6,399 nucleotides of DNA, taken from contig JANKMV010000120.1 of NCBI GenBank assembly GCA_024650095.1, forward strand, positions 1 to 6,399, read 5' to 3'. The stretch's first letter is position 1. Every line of letters starts with the position of its first letter. Positions 1 to 6,042 of this stretch are shown piece after piece. The position numbers and the translations under genes were made by a program. The notes beneath the pieces were generated by a model that searched no databases, was not told where the DNA came from, and saw nothing but the letters and a program-made list of their open reading frames with translations. The stretch comes from Bacillota bacterium. GTDB lineage: Bacteria > Bacillota > Dethiobacteria > Dethiobacterales > Dethiobacteraceae.

Positions 1-293
1 GTAAAACCTAGATGTCCCTCAATGGTTGCTTGCTGCTGCTCTGAATGGAGCAGCAGCTTTTTGATATTGGCAGTTGGATGTAAATAAATGTTGTGTTTTT
101 CGGAAAAATAAGCGATAGAGTCAAGAACAGGGCGGTTTAACAGGGAAAGGAGAATTTCACCATTAACAAACCTGTCACCGACAACCCTGCGATGTTCAAA
201 AATATCAGGGAAAAGACCATTTTGTTCTAGAGTTATGGCACAGGCTAAACCAGATAACCCTGCACCCATAATTGCAATTTTGATTATGATCAC
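1..293 (-). CDS. FAD/NAD(P)-binding oxidoreductase, N-terminal part (runs off left edge)
   Basis: Only the first ~94-97 codons are present; the C-terminus lies beyond base 1. Reading leftwards, the protein opens with a Rossmann dinucleotide-binding fold: a short beta strand (KIAI), then MGAGLSGLACAI, which contains the GxGxxG glycines, and about 18 residues later the sequence DIFEHR, whose Glu sits where the acidic residue binding the adenine ribose of FAD or NAD is expected. VGDRFVNGE follows. This supports a flavin- or NAD(P)-dependent oxidoreductase of the broad FAD-dependent/geranylgeranyl-reductase-like type; substrate and partner cannot be told. The start is uncertain. GTG at 293-291 is the only canonical start before the glycine motif, but nothing useful for ribosome binding precedes it, and it lies inside the best Shine-Dalgarno sequence. 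Family-like sequence (xKIAIMGAG) instead begins at an ATC codon, 284-282. ATG at 269-267 would remove the first beta strand. It is divergent from nifJ. Confidence 0.75.
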   Translation of the reverse strand, partial: MIIIKIAIMGAGLSGLACAITLEQNGLFPDIFEHRRVVGDRFVNGEILLSLLNRPVLDSIAYFSEKHNIYLHPTANIKKLLLHSEQQQATIEGHLGF

Positions 294-296
294 CTT
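288..296 (-). promoter_or_regulatory. Extended Shine-Dalgarno of the left-edge oxidoreductase gene
   Basis: On the minus strand the bases AAGGTGATC match the complement of the 16S rRNA 3' end (AGGAGGTGATC) apart from a missing GAG-type core. From AAGG there are 8 bases to the ATC codon at 284-282, which is ideal spacing for initiation there. The GTG at 293-291 overlaps this element and so cannot use it. The site therefore favours a start at or near 284, although no ATG, GTG or TTG is present there. Confidence 0.5.
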
Positions 297-353
297 CTGT
301 TTTTAGCGTTAGTATGGACGATTAGGTAACTTCTTACTCTGTACGATAAATTA

Positions 354-387
354 CATTATAATAATGGATCATCGTAATAATATAATG
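354..387. promoter_or_regulatory. AT-rich dyad with two TATAAT hexamers upstream of nifJ (promoter/operator candidate)
   Basis: Arms 354-365 and 376-387 are complementary at 10 of 12 positions around a 10-base centre. Each arm contains an exact TATAAT (357-362 and 381-386). The right-hand copy would give a transcript starting near 393 with a leader of about 23 bases containing the nifJ ribosome binding site. No good -35 hexamer lies 16-18 bases before it; TTATAA at 356-361 is 19 bases away. The left-hand copy has only a poor -35 (TTACTC, 334-339) at 17 bases. So -10 elements are clear, -35 elements are not, and the symmetry could be an operator or simply low-complexity AT sequence. The divergent oxidoreductase may also be read from this spacer. 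Confidence 0.5.
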
Positions 388-415
388 TCAAAGTTTACGT
401 AAAGGAGCGTTTATT

Positions 416-3400
416 ATGGGAAATAAAGAAACAATGGATGGAAATCAGGCGGCAGCCCATGCTTCCTATGCACTGACTGAAGTAGCTGCAATTTACCCCA
501 TTACGCCGTCGACACCAATGGCAGAAGGTATCGATGAATGGTCAGCACATGGCATGAGAAATATTTTTGACCAACAGGTAAAGGTTATAGAAATGCAGTC
601 AGAGGCTGGAGCGGCAGCTGCGATGCGCGGTGCATTACAAGCCGGGTCCCTTTCATCTACCTATACTGCTTCTCAGGGTCTATTATTGATGATTCCCAGT
701 TTGTATAAGATGGTGGGTGAAATGCTACCAGGTGTACTACATGTGGCAGCGAGGAGCATCGCTACCCACGCTTTATCCATTTTTGGTGATCACCAGGATG
801 TTATGGCCTGTCGGCAAACCGGTGTGGCCTTGTTGGCGTCGTCTAATGTCCAGGAGGTTATGGATCTAGCTTGTATCGCCCATTTGTCTGCCATCAAAGC
901 AAGACTCCCGTTTATCCACTTTTTCGATGGTTTTCGCACTTCGCACGAGCTTCAGAAGATTGACGTTATTGAGCATAGCAATATTCAAGAATTGGTAGAT
1001 CAACAAGCACTTGCTGCATTTCGCAAGCGGGCTTTAAGTCCTGAACATCCCGTTGTCAGGGGAACTACACAAAATCCTGATATCTATTTTCAGCAAAGGG
1101 AAAGCCAAAATTCTTACTTTGATGCTGTGCCGGAAATTGTGCAGAATTACATGAATAGGCTGGGGAAAAAGACTGGACGAACGTACCATCTTTTCGAGTA
1201 CTATGGTGCAAAGGATGCAGAATTTGTCATTATTGCCATGGGTTCGGTCTGTGATACCATCAATGAAACCATTGATTATCTCTTAGCGCAAGGGGATAAG
1301 GTGGGAGCAATTAAGGTTCATCTTTATCGGCCGTTTTCCGAGGAGCATTTGCTAGCATCTATCCCACAAACGGTAAAAAAGATAGCAGTGTTGGATCGGA
1401 CGAAAGAGCCGGGAGCGCCTGGGGAACCCCTCCATTTAGATGTGGTTAAAGCATTTAATAAAAGAGTTAATGCACCCCTCATTGTGGGAGGGCGGTATGG
1501 GCTTTCCTCAAAAGACACCCGACCAGCGCAGATTATTGCTGTCTTTAATAATCTAAAACGTGCAGCGCCCCAAGACCGATTTACCATTGGTATCGTGGAC
1601 GATGTGACACATATATCTTTGCCGGAAGAAGATATTGTGGATACTACGCCTGCAGGCACCATTAGTTGTCGGATTTGGGGCCTGGGGTCAGATGGTACTG
1701 TGGGGGCCAATAAAACAGCCATTAAAATTATTGGTGATCATACCGACCTGCATGTACAAGCATACTTCTCATATGACAGTAAAAAATCCGGTGGCACAAC
1801 GGTATCGCATTTGCGTTTTGGCAAAATGCCGGTACAGGCACCCTATCTAGTCTATGACGCCGACTATGTTGCTTGCCACAACAGGGCCTTCCTTGCTCAG
1901 TATGACCTCGTTAAGGGACTAAAGAAAGGCGGTACCCTTGTTTTGAACTGTCCCTGGAGTAGGGACGAGCTAGAAGATCACTTACCTGCACAACTAAAAC
2001 GCTATTTAGCGGAAAGTAATAATCAGTTCTACGTTATCGATGCTTTGGCTATCGCAGACGAAGTCGGGCTAGGCAATAGAATTAACATGGTGATGCAAGC
2101 AGTCTTTTTTAAGCTTGCCAATGTAATTCCCCTGGAAGAAGCATTGCGTTTGCTGAAGAATTCAATTGAAGAGATGTATGGCAAAAAAGGGCAGGACATT
2201 GTGACCATGAATTATGCTGCCGTCGATAATGCCTTAGAAGCCTTAATTAAAGTGGAGGTGCCACTCGCTTGGCTGGACGCGCAAGATGAAATGAAGCCTC
2301 ACAAAGAAGAACCTGATTTTGTGAAGCGGTTGCAACGCCCCATGGCCAGGCACGAGGGGGATGAATTGCCGGTTAGCGCGTTTACGGGTATGGAGGATGG
2401 TACGTTTCCATTGGGTACCACGGCCTATGAAAAGCGTGGCATTGCTCCCATGCTACCGGAATGGCAGCTAGACAAGTGTATCCAATGTGGGCAATGTAGT
2501 TATGTCTGCCCACATGCAACCGTCAGAGCATTTTTGTTAGATGATGACGAAGTAAAGCGCGCGCCGGATACATTTAAAACCAAAAAGGCGTTGGGTAAAG
2601 GTGTGGAACAGCTACAGTATCGGGTACAGGTGGCCCCCTTGGATTGCACTGGTTGTGGCAACTGTGCAGATGTTTGTCCGGCTAAGGGTAAGGCACTAAT
2701 TATGAAGCCTGCCGACCAGGAAATTGACATGGAATCAGAGAACTGGGAATTTGCTTTGACTGTGACAGCCAAAGGCGACGTACTAAATCCACATACCATA
2801 AAAGGATGTCAATTTGTAAGACCGCTATTGGAATTCAATGGTGCTTGCCCTGGCTGCGGTGAAACTCCGTATATTCGCTTACTGACACAACTGTTTGGTA
2901 ATAGGATGATGATTTCCAACGCCACCGGCTGCTCATCCATCTGGGGTGCTTCGGCTCCCTCCGTGGCCTATACCACCAATGCAGAAGGCAAGGGTCCTGC
3001 CTGGATCAATCCTCTTTTTGAAGACGCAGCAGAGTTTGCTTATGGTATGTTCACGGGTGTTAAACATAGCCGAGCCAAATTAGCCGACCTAATGGAGAAG
3101 GCAGTAGCAGCTTCACTTGCTAACGAGGTGAAAGATGCATTTACGGCATGGCTTACGAGCATGAACGATAGTCAAGCAAATACTGTGGCAACGCAAAAGG
3201 TGATGGCTATCTTGGAGCAAGCAGAGTTTGCAGGGCATCCTCTACTGGAGGAAATCAAACAAAGCAAGGATTTTCTTAATAAACGGTCACTGTGGGCGAT
3301 TGGTGGCGATGGGTGGGCCTATGATATCGATTATGGTGGTGTGGACCATGTCTTGGCCACAGGCGATGACATTAATATATTTGTTATGGATACCGAAGTC

Positions 3401-3940
3401 TATTCAAACACCGGTGGTCAGAGTTCAAAGGCAACTCCCACGGCCAGTGTGGCAAAACTAGCTGCTGCAGGTAAGCAAGTGCGCAAAAAGGATTTGGGCT
3501 TAATGGCTATGACCTATGGCTATGTTTACGTGGCGCAGATTGCCATGGGTGCCGATATGGGGCAAACCATGAAAGCGATTTTAGAGGCAGAAAGGTATCC
3601 AGGGCCATCCCTAATTATCGCCTACTCACCCTGTATTAACCACGGTATCAAAACAGGGATGGGTACTAGTATTATGGAAGAGAAAAAGGCAGTTGAATCT
3701 GGCTACTGGCAGATGTATAGGTATAACCCTAGTTTGCGAAAAGAAGGGAAAAACCCATTTATCCTAGATTCTAAGGAGCCAACGAAGGAATTTCAAAAAT
3801 TTATCCACGGAGAAATTCGCTATACGCAATTAATGAATGTTTTCCCCGAGAGTGCAACTGAGATGTTTCAGTTGGCAGAGCAACATGCACGGGAAAGAGC
3901 AGAAAAATATAGACGGTTAGCAAAGGACGAAATACTATAA
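416..3940 (+). CDS. nifJ: Pyruvate:ferredoxin (flavodoxin) oxidoreductase, single-chain
   Basis: This cytoplasmic enzyme converts pyruvate, CoA and oxidised ferredoxin to acetyl-CoA, CO2 and reduced ferredoxin, using thiamine pyrophosphate (TPP) and three [4Fe-4S] clusters. The 1174-residue chain has the full domain order. Domain I carries YPITPSTP (27-34), Glu63 in MQSEAG and Arg113, matching substrate/TPP residues of the Desulfovibrio africanus enzyme. Domain II follows, then the gamma-like domain III (about 415-625, GxGSDGTVGANK) and the EKR linker (Glu672-Lys673-Arg674). A two-cluster ferredoxin domain has Cys688/691/694/698 and Cys744/747/750/754. The TPP domain has proximal-cluster Cys811, 814, 839 and 1073, GDGW at 965-967 region and Asn998. 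All expected ligands are present. The chain ends where domain VI ends, so the C-terminal domain VII of D. africanus is absent. ATG 416 is preceded by AAAGGAG (401-407) with 8-base spacing. It stands alone and is followed at once by a terminator. Identity is very secure. Confidence 0.98.
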   Translation: MGNKETMDGNQAAAHASYALTEVAAIYPITPSTPMAEGIDEWSAHGMRNIFDQQVKVIEMQSEAGAAAAMRGALQAGSLSSTYTASQGLLLMIPSLYKMVGEMLPGVLHVAARSIATHALSIFGDHQDVMACRQTGVALLASSNVQEVMDLACIAHLSAIKARLPFIHFFDGFRTSHELQKIDVIEHSNIQELVDQQALAAFRKRALSPEHPVVRGTTQNPDIYFQQRESQNSYFDAVPEIVQNYMNRLGKKTGRTYHLFEYYGAKDAEFVIIAMGSVCDTINETIDYLLAQGDKVGAIKVHLYRPFSEEHLLASIPQTVKKIAVLDRTKEPGAPGEPLHLDVVKAFNKRVNAPLIVGGRYGLSSKDTRPAQIIAVFNNLKRAAPQDRFTIGIVDDVTHISLPEEDIVDTTPAGTISCRIWGLGSDGTVGANKTAIKIIGDHTDLHVQAYFSYDSKKSGGTTVSHLRFGKMPVQAPYLVYDADYVACHNRAFLAQYDLVKGLKKGGTLVLNCPWSRDELEDHLPAQLKRYLAESNNQFYVIDALAIADEVGLGNRINMVMQAVFFKLANVIPLEEALRLLKNSIEEMYGKKGQDIVTMNYAAVDNALEALIKVEVPLAWLDAQDEMKPHKEEPDFVKRLQRPMARHEGDELPVSAFTGMEDGTFPLGTTAYEKRGIAPMLPEWQLDKCIQCGQCSYVCPHATVRAFLLDDDEVKRAPDTFKTKKALGKGVEQLQYRVQVAPLDCTGCGNCADVCPAKGKALIMKPADQEIDMESENWEFALTVTAKGDVLNPHTIKGCQFVRPLLEFNGACPGCGETPYIRLLTQLFGNRMMISNATGCSSIWGASAPSVAYTTNAEGKGPAWINPLFEDAAEFAYGMFTGVKHSRAKLADLMEKAVAASLANEVKDAFTAWLTSMNDSQANTVATQKVMAILEQAEFAGHPLLEEIKQSKDFLNKRSLWAIGGDGWAYDIDYGGVDHVLATGDDINIFVMDTEVYSNTGGQSSKATPTASVAKLAAAGKQVRKKDLGLMAMTYGYVYVAQIAMGADMGQTMKAILEAERYPGPSLIIAYSPCINHGIKTGMGTSIMEEKKAVESGYWQMYRYNPSLRKEGKNPFILDSKEPTKEFQKFIHGEIRYTQLMNVFPESATEMFQLAEQHARERAEKYRRLAKDEIL

Positions 3941-3978
3941 AAAAAAGAGGAAGGCATAGTGCCTTCCTCACTTTTTTT
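3939..3978. terminator. Bidirectional intrinsic terminator between nifJ and serA
   Basis: A perfect 10-bp stem (GAGGAAGGCA, 3947-3956, with TGCCTTCCTC, 3960-3969) closes a 3-base TAG loop. On the plus strand it is followed after AC by seven T (3972-3978), serving nifJ. On the minus strand the eight A of 3939-3946 become an uninterrupted T tract directly after the stem, serving serA. The A tract begins within the TAA stop codon of nifJ, so the gene and its terminator are almost fused. Confidence 0.9.
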
Positions 3979-4037
3979 ATAGGAAATTATATTGTTTGTC
4001 ATTAACACGCTATAGATGAAAGCAGTACTGAAAGCTC

Positions 4038-4057
4038 GGAACGGTCAAGACCGTTCC
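4038..4057. repeat. Perfect inverted repeat, 9-bp arms, between convergent genes
   Basis: GGAACGGTC (4038-4046) and GACCGTTCC (4049-4057) are exact reverse complements separated by AA; as RNA it would fold as an 8-bp stem with a CAAG loop on the plus strand. It lies 51 bases beyond the serA stop codon. No T tract follows on either strand, so it is not a standard intrinsic terminator. It could stabilise the serA mRNA 3' end, be a protein site, or be one copy of a short dispersed intergenic repeat; the sequence alone cannot decide. The rest of the 129-base spacer from 3979 to 4107 shows nothing else. Confidence 0.7.
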
Positions 4058-4107
4058 CTACACTCTCTCGTGATTAGCAATGCACTACGCACCTTTCTTG
4101 CATTTGC

Positions 4108-5688
4108 TTACGTTAATTGTACAAATTTAATGGAGAACATGCCTTCAAGTGATAAGAGTTTATCAAGCGTTTTATCCGCTACAGGGCTATCCACTTGTAA
4201 AACCATGACAGCTTCGCCACCGATGGATTGACGGCCTACTTGCATACCGGCAATATTAATGTTTTCTTCTCCGAGGATGACGCCACACTTACCTACAACA
4301 CCGGGCACATCCATATGATTGGTTACCAACATGTAGCGAGATGGTATGACTTCAATGCGGTATTGGTCGATTTGTACGATGCGAATATCATTATTGTTAA
4401 AGATGGTGCCGGCAATGGTTTGGATACCACCATCAGACCGCCTTATCGCCACTGTAATTAAGCTAGTAAAGTTCTCTACCGTTGTACTCATAACTTCGCG
4501 TACTTTGATACCTCGTTGCTTAGCGATAACGGGGGCGTTTACATAATTGACGGTATCTTCGAGAATGGTGGAAAGAAAGCCAATGAGAAAGGATGTGGTT
4601 AAAGGCGCGACAGGGAAGTTGGCAATGTTTCCATTATAATAGATATCAATGGCTTCTGCTTGGCCACCATAAACCTGGGTGAAAAAAGAGCCCAGCGTTT
4701 CCATTAAGGGCACGAAGGGTTTGACGTCAGCCAGTGTTTCTGGTGGGATGACAGGAACGTTTACGGGTGTAACAGGGGGTTCTCCCATGAGGATACTAAT
4801 GACTTGCTCAGCGACCTGCACCGCCACATTCACTTGTGCTTCTGCCGTGGATGCACCCAGGTGTGGTGTGACAATAACATTGGGGAATTCACAGATGGGG
4901 TTGCAAACAGCCGGTTCTTCTTCAAAGACATCCAAGGCTGCGCCGGCGATTTTCCCAGAGGAGAGTCCTTCACATAGTGCGGTTTCCTCAAGAAGACCCC
5001 CACGGGCACAGTTAATGATGCGAACACCATCTTTCATCATGGCAATTTCTGCTGCACCAATCATATGGTGAGTAGTTTTGGTTTTAGGTGTGTGAATGGT
5101 TATGAAATCTGCTTTACGATAAATTTCCTCGAGGCTTGTCAACGTAATTCCCAGTTTCTCGGCGTTCTCTACAGAGATATAGGGGTCGTAGGCTAAAATA
5201 TGCATTCCCATTACCTTAGCTCGTTTGATAACTTCACTGCCAATACGACCAATACCAATTACACCTAGTGTCTTCTTGTAAAGCTCTACCCCCAAAAAGT
5301 TATTTCGTTTCCACTCGCCTGCTTTTAGGGATGCAGAAGCAGCGGGAATATTTCGCGCTAGAGATGTCATCATGGCAATGGTATGTTCTGCAGCAGAAAT
5401 CGTATTTCCCTCTGGCGCGTTAATGACAATAATTCCGTGTTCCGTGGCCGCGTCCACATCAATGTTATCCACACCAACGCCTGCACGGCCGATCACTTTA
5501 AGGCTCTTACCAGCTGCAATGATGGGGCGTGTTACTTTGGTCGCACTTCGTACAATCAACGCGTCATATTCAGGAATAATGGTAACAAGTTCTTCTACTG
5601 TTAGGTTTGTTTTAACATCGACCTGAGCTTTTTCCTGTAGTTTTGCAATACCTAACTCAGAGATTGAATCACTGACTAAAATTTTCAC
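4108..5688 (-). CDS. serA: D-3-phosphoglycerate dehydrogenase, long form with ASB and ACT domains
   Basis: Catalyses the first step of serine synthesis, NAD-dependent oxidation of 3-phosphoglycerate to 3-phosphohydroxypyruvate, in the cytoplasm. The 526 residues fit the long (type I) class. The substrate domain is at about 1-98 and 287-310, with RAGVGVDN at 68-75. The NAD domain at about 99-286 has the GxGxxG glycines 145, 147 and 150 and an acidic Asp168 after beta 2. The catalytic triad is Arg229 (CARGG), Glu258 (EEEP) and His276 (PHLGAST). An allosteric substrate-binding (ASB) domain spans about 320-450 and a C-terminal ACT domain about 452-526. In the ACT domain His458, Asp460 and Asn478 fall at positions that bind serine in characterised enzymes, so feedback inhibition by serine is likely (inference). 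Translation starts at GTG 5688-5686, 7 bases after AGGAGG. No serC or other serine gene is visible alongside. Transcription runs towards nifJ. Confidence 0.97.
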   Translation of the reverse strand: MKILVSDSISELGIAKLQEKAQVDVKTNLTVEELVTIIPEYDALIVRSATKVTRPIIAAGKSLKVIGRAGVGVDNIDVDAATEHGIIVINAPEGNTISAAEHTIAMMTSLARNIPAASASLKAGEWKRNNFLGVELYKKTLGVIGIGRIGSEVIKRAKVMGMHILAYDPYISVENAEKLGITLTSLEEIYRKADFITIHTPKTKTTHHMIGAAEIAMMKDGVRIINCARGGLLEETALCEGLSSGKIAGAALDVFEEEPAVCNPICEFPNVIVTPHLGASTAEAQVNVAVQVAEQVISILMGEPPVTPVNVPVIPPETLADVKPFVPLMETLGSFFTQVYGGQAEAIDIYYNGNIANFPVAPLTTSFLIGFLSTILEDTVNYVNAPVIAKQRGIKVREVMSTTVENFTSLITVAIRRSDGGIQTIAGTIFNNNDIRIVQIDQYRIEVIPSRYMLVTNHMDVPGVVGKCGVILGEENINIAGMQVGRQSIGGEAVMVLQVDSPVADKTLDKLLSLEGMFSIKFVQLT

Positions 5689-5695
5689 TTCTTTT

Positions 5696-5701
5696 CCTCC
5701 T
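5696..5701 (-). promoter_or_regulatory. Shine-Dalgarno that fixes the serA GTG start
   Basis: Minus-strand AGGAGG sits 7 bases (AAAAGAA) before GTG 5688-5686. No ATG gives the conserved N-terminus KILVSDSIS, so a GTG start is well supported by the strong ribosome binding site and by the typical start of the family. Confidence 0.88.
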
Positions 5702-5754
5702 CAACGCTTCCTATATGTAAAGCCTAGTGTGCCATCACTTGTATGCATACCCAT

Positions 5755-5783
5755 ATAATATCAAAGGGAGAGGTGTAACACAA
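5755..5783 (-). promoter_or_regulatory. serA: Candidate serA promoter with extended -10
   Basis: On the minus strand TTGTGT (5783-5778) is followed after exactly 17 bases by TATTAT (5760-5755), one mismatch from the consensus -10. The bases TGA immediately before it make an extended -10 (TGnTATTAT), which would compensate for the weak -35. Transcription would begin near 5748, leaving a leader of about 60 bases before the GTG. That leader is too short for a T-box or a large riboswitch. Confidence 0.6.
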
Positions 5784-5973
5784 GAATACTCCCCAAAAAT
5801 GTAACTAGAGAAGCCAATGTATTTTTTCGATGCAGCTCACTGGTTTTGTTTTTACAAGTCTCGTATTTCAAGTAAGAAGACAAACATTTTGCGAATCTCT
5901 GGGGCAGTGAGTTACTACGAAGGATAAAATGTATGTTTTTACGTTTTATTAACATATTTTATTAGGAAATGAA

Positions 5974-5988
5974 TTAAAATAATTGAAG
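5974..5988 (+). promoter_or_regulatory. Possible PerR-like operator upstream of rubrerythrin
   Basis: TTAAAATAATTGAAG matches the Bacillus PerR box (TTATAATnATTATAA) at 10 of 14 defined positions, with the left half and centre better than the right. PerR is a peroxide-sensing repressor that controls rubrerythrin-type genes in several Firmicutes, so the position is sensible. The match is imperfect and the surrounding sequence is AT-rich, so chance is a real alternative. Confidence 0.25.
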
Positions 5989-6016
5989 TTGTACGCACGT
6001 CTGTCTCTGGGATGAT
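5989..6016 (+). promoter_or_regulatory. Weak candidate promoter of the rubrerythrin gene
   Basis: TTGTAC (5989-5994) and GATGAT (6011-6016) are 16 bases apart and would start transcription near 6023, just before the ribosome binding site. Both hexamers are poor (3/6 and 4/6). The better-looking TATAAC at 6019-6024 would start the RNA at about 6031, inside the Shine-Dalgarno AAGGAG (6029-6034), so it is unlikely to be the -10. The promoter assignment is tentative. Confidence 0.3.
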
Positions 6017-6042
6017 TATATAACATACAAGGAGTGGAAAAA

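Larger units (their letters stand above)
5689..6042. other. 354-bp divergent intergenic region, serA / rubrerythrin
   Basis: This spacer separates two genes read outward. The serA promoter candidate lies at 5755-5783. A perfect 10-base palindrome, GTATGCATAC (5741-5750), overlaps the predicted serA transcription start. An AT-rich stretch precedes rubrerythrin from about 5930, with TTTTATTA twice (5944-5951 and 5957-5964, 13 bases apart) and a PerR-like sequence at 5974-5988. Between about 5785 and 5930 I see no gene with a credible ribosome binding site and no strong hairpin; a 7-base complementary pair (CTCACTG near 5836, CAGTGAG near 5905) is too weak and distant to count. Confidence 0.6.

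Noticed and set aside
386..391. Exact TTGACA on the minus strand upstream of the left-edge oxidoreductase
   Set aside because: No -10 hexamer lies 16-18 bases downstream on that strand; the nearest TATTAT is about 22 bases away, so I do not call a promoter from it.
294..415. Rex (redox repressor) site before nifJ
   Set aside because: No sequence resembling TTGTTAAnnnnTTAACAA is present in the spacer.
1324..1722. 132-codon open frame on the minus strand inside nifJ
   Set aside because: It lies wholly within a highly conserved domain of nifJ, its translation has no recognisable motif, and it is an antisense shadow of the real frame.
2500..2799. 99-codon open frame on the minus strand over the ferredoxin domain of nifJ
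   Set aside because: Antisense to the Cys-rich cluster region, which clearly codes on the plus strand; no family features.
4679..5071. 130-codon open frame on the plus strand inside serA
   Set aside because: Antisense to conserved serA residues, with a low-complexity Ser/Thr/Pro composition typical of shadow frames.
5689..5748. Possible T-box or riboswitch leader for serA
   Set aside because: The predicted leader is only about 60 bases and lacks a specifier loop, T-box sequence or terminator/antiterminator pair.
5817..5927. 36-codon plus-strand frame (MYFFDAAHWF...) in the same spacer
   Set aside because: Only a weak GAGAAG upstream, no family resemblance, and aromatic-rich composition as expected from T-rich non-coding DNA.
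5761..5955. 64-codon minus-strand frame in the serA-rubrerythrin spacer, with a hydrophobic C-terminal stretch
   Set aside because: No Shine-Dalgarno before its ATG, no recognised family, and its end overlaps the serA promoter candidate. A small one-helix membrane protein cannot be excluded, but the evidence is too thin.
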